Assembly (NCBI RefSeq): GCF_029626155.1 | Contig: NZ_JARUBL010000001.1 | Location: 4,816,501-4,880,500 of the forward strand | Origin: Solwaraspora sp. WMMD1047 | GTDB lineage: Bacteria; Actinomycetota; Actinomycetes; Mycobacteriales; Micromonosporaceae | Direction of reading: 5' to 3' | DNA length: 64,000 nucleotides | Part shown: positions 63,951-64,000 of the stretch, one piece after another | Layout of the letters: each line of letters opens with the position of its first letter | Numbering within the stretch: the first letter of the stretch is position 1 | The notes under the pieces: model-generated | Seen by the model: the letters and a program-made list of their open reading frames with translations, nothing else | The model's database searches: none | Told to the model about the DNA's origin: nothing | Program-made: the position numbers and the translations under genes

Positions 63951-64000
63951 GAGCTGGTCAGCCAGCGGTCGCGTAGCCCGGCGAGGATCGTCACCGAGAC
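63947..64000 (-). CDS. modB: Molybdate ABC transporter permease ModB, C-terminal end only
   Basis: The last 17 codons are present, reading VSVTILAGLRDRWLTSS and a TGA that overlaps the modC ATG. The LRDRW ending and the position before modC match ModB, the membrane channel of the molybdate importer. The rest lies beyond the window. Confidence 0.65.
   Translation of the reverse strand, partial: VSVTILAGLRDRWLTSS

Overview
The window is one continuous stretch of very GC-rich chromosome from a filamentous, sporulating actinobacterium, most likely family Micromonosporaceae (Micromonospora-like). The support is the whiA-yvcK-rapZ operon, GTG/TTG starts, GTGA/ATGA start-stop overlaps, leaderless -10 elements 6-8 bases before start codons, and the gene order uvrA ... 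uvrB - coaE - rpsA - polA - liv operon - pdtaR, which is conserved in actinobacteria. I see no prophage, insertion sequence, CRISPR array or replication origin; this is mostly core chromosome with small accessory insertions.

Layout. 1-10.8 kb: whiA (cut by the window edge), yvcK and rapZ, then a secreted alpha/beta hydrolase, uvrC, a Rieske lipoprotein, uvrA and rsgA. 10.9-16.9 kb: a metallo-hydrolase, a VapBC-type toxin-antitoxin pair, a TauE/SafE exporter overlapping a YgjV-like/acetyltransferase fusion, DedA, a methyltransferase, a cold-shock gene and a cell-wall amidase. 17-22.7 kb: a CocE-type hydrolase cotranscribed with a MarR regulator, divergent from an MMPL exporter across a palindromic operator, then a DedA-PAP2 fusion. 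22.8-28.4 kb: typA, a class A beta-lactamase-like protein, an NlpC/P60 hydrolase, and a TerC-family exporter behind a yybP-ykoY (manganese) riboswitch whose SD-sequestering switch can be read in the sequence.

28.5-33.7 kb holds the most interesting unit: five genes, each overlapping the next by exactly 4 bases, encoding two radical SAM proteins, an alkaline-phosphatase-superfamily hydrolase, an ATP-grasp protein and a leucine-rich-repeat-like protein. This matches the uncharacterised STM4011-STM4015 set. Its only visible promoter resembles the DNA-damage (RecA-independent, PafBC-type) promoter element that I also find before uvrA, uvrB, uvrC and polA in this same window.

33.7-48.7 kb: a double-GNAT protein with a repeat linker, an SDR, a DUF397 gene beside a truncated DUF5753 regulator remnant, a VOC/AraC pair (the AraC protein carries a repeat-expanded insertion), uvrB, a membrane-anchored protein built by internal duplication, DUF2254, coaE-GrpB, rpsA, a methyltransferase, DUF2945 and DUF3140. 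48.8-58.8 kb: polA, the complete livJHMGF branched-chain amino-acid importer, a lipoprotein and the ANTAR regulator pdtaR. 58.9-64 kb: an atypical tRNA, two convergent overlapping glycosyltransferases, a less GC-rich island with a small secreted cysteine-containing protein, and modC with the tail of modB.
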